DNA from: Bryobacterales bacterium
GTDB lineage: Bacteria; Acidobacteriota; Terriglobia; Bryobacterales; Bryobacteraceae
Assembly (NCBI GenBank): GCA_003142355.1
Contig: PLMF01000259.1
Span: forward strand, 3,372 to 10,167
DNA: 6,796 nucleotides
Reading direction: 5' to 3'
Every line of letters starts with the position of its first letter. The stretch's first letter is position 1. A model generated the notes under the pieces. The model had not been told where the DNA came from and made no database searches. It saw nothing but the letters and a program-made list of their open reading frames with translations. The position numbers were made by a program, and so were the translations under genes. Below, in pieces: positions 6,654 through 6,796 of the stretch.

Positions 6654-6674
6654 CACAGTTACACGTATACTGTG
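6654..6674 (+). promoter_or_regulatory. Palindromic operator over the -10 box of the antitoxin gene
   Basis: CACAGT (6654-6659) and ACTGTG (6669-6674) are a perfect six-base inverted repeat separated by nine bases. A good -10 hexamer, TATACT (6666-6671), overlaps the right arm; the -35 region (about 6642-6648) is poor. Ribbon-helix-helix antitoxins commonly bind such palindromes to repress their own operon, so this is a likely autoregulatory site. The -10 ends six bases before the ATG at 6678, which would place the transcription start at or next to the start codon. Confidence 0.5.
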
Positions 6675-6677
6675 CAT

Positions 6678-6796
6678 ATGAGGAACATCACTCTCAGCGT
6701 GGATGACGACGTTCTGGCCGCCGTCCGCCGGCACGCCGCCGAGCACGACTCCAGCGTTAACGCGTTGGTGCGTGAGTACTTGACGAATCTCGCCGG
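6678..6796 (+). CDS. VapB-like ribbon-helix-helix antitoxin, N-terminal part (3' truncated by window)
   Basis: Thirty-nine codons are visible from ATG 6678 before the window ends in frame. The start MRNITLSVDDDVL is the DNA-contacting beta-strand and turn of a ribbon-helix-helix fold. It is followed by helix one (AAVRRHAAEHD) and helix two after the SSVNALV turn (VNALVREYLTNLA). The arrangement 'RNITLSVDD..L...R..A......SVNALVR.YL' is characteristic of VapB-type antitoxins that pair with PIN-domain VapC ribonucleases. The toxin-binding C-terminus and the expected toxin gene would lie beyond the window. No Shine-Dalgarno precedes the ATG; the promoter position suggests a leaderless transcript. 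Another ribbon-helix-helix regulator without a toxin cannot be excluded. Confidence 0.72.
   Translation, partial: MRNITLSVDDDVLAAVRRHAAEHDSSVNALVREYLTNLA

Noticed and set aside
1..6796. CRISPR array, tRNA, rRNA, insertion sequence or prophage genes
   Set aside because: No regularly spaced repeats, no tRNA-like cloverleaf noticed, and no transposase, integrase or phage protein among the credible frames.

Overview
The window is a GC-rich piece of a bacterial chromosome. The gene content suggests a soil-type Acidobacteriota of the Solibacter/Bryobacter kind: a Wzz-type protein with a PNR motif before its last membrane segment, a secreted GH39-like glycosidase, an apparent Oar/TonB-receptor C-terminus, an atypical Hsp70 and a VapB-like antitoxin. 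That placement rests on recalled family resemblance, not on a search. All intact genes lie on the + strand.

Layout. (1) Positions 2-466 are the 3' end of a polysaccharide-copolymerase (Wzz/GumC-like) gene that begins outside the window. (2) Positions 467-586, directly after its stop and in the same frame, encode what looks like only the last beta-strands of an outer-membrane receptor, ending two bases before the next ATG. (3) Positions 589-4195 hold a tight three-gene operon: an exported GH39-like glycoside hydrolase, an ACS-type major facilitator transporter, and an Asp/Glu-racemase-fold enzyme. The last two overlap by four bases (ATGA). (4) Positions 4192-4278 are a fourth operon start, again with an ATGA overlap and a good Shine-Dalgarno. 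It resembles the first residues of a LarA/DUF2088 nickel-dependent hydroxyacid racemase and stops after 28 codons. (5) Positions 4299-6131 encode a 610-residue divergent Hsp70, followed 17 bases later by a 150-residue soluble protein resembling DUF3052. (6) Positions 6602-6677 are intergenic, with two inverted repeats. (7) Positions 6678-6796 are the start of a ribbon-helix-helix antitoxin gene, cut by the window end.

Functional reading. The GH39-like enzyme would release sugars from a glycan outside the cytoplasm. The ACS transporter would import a small organic or sugar acid, and the racemase-fold enzyme (with the truncated LarA-like partner) would act on such an acid. This pathway is inferred from gene order and families. 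The most interesting point is that this carbohydrate operon appears cut at both ends: only the tail of an upstream receptor and only the head of a downstream racemase remain, between unrelated neighbours. That suggests a rearranged or transferred operon fragment, or an assembly join. I see no clearly novel defence or mobile system.
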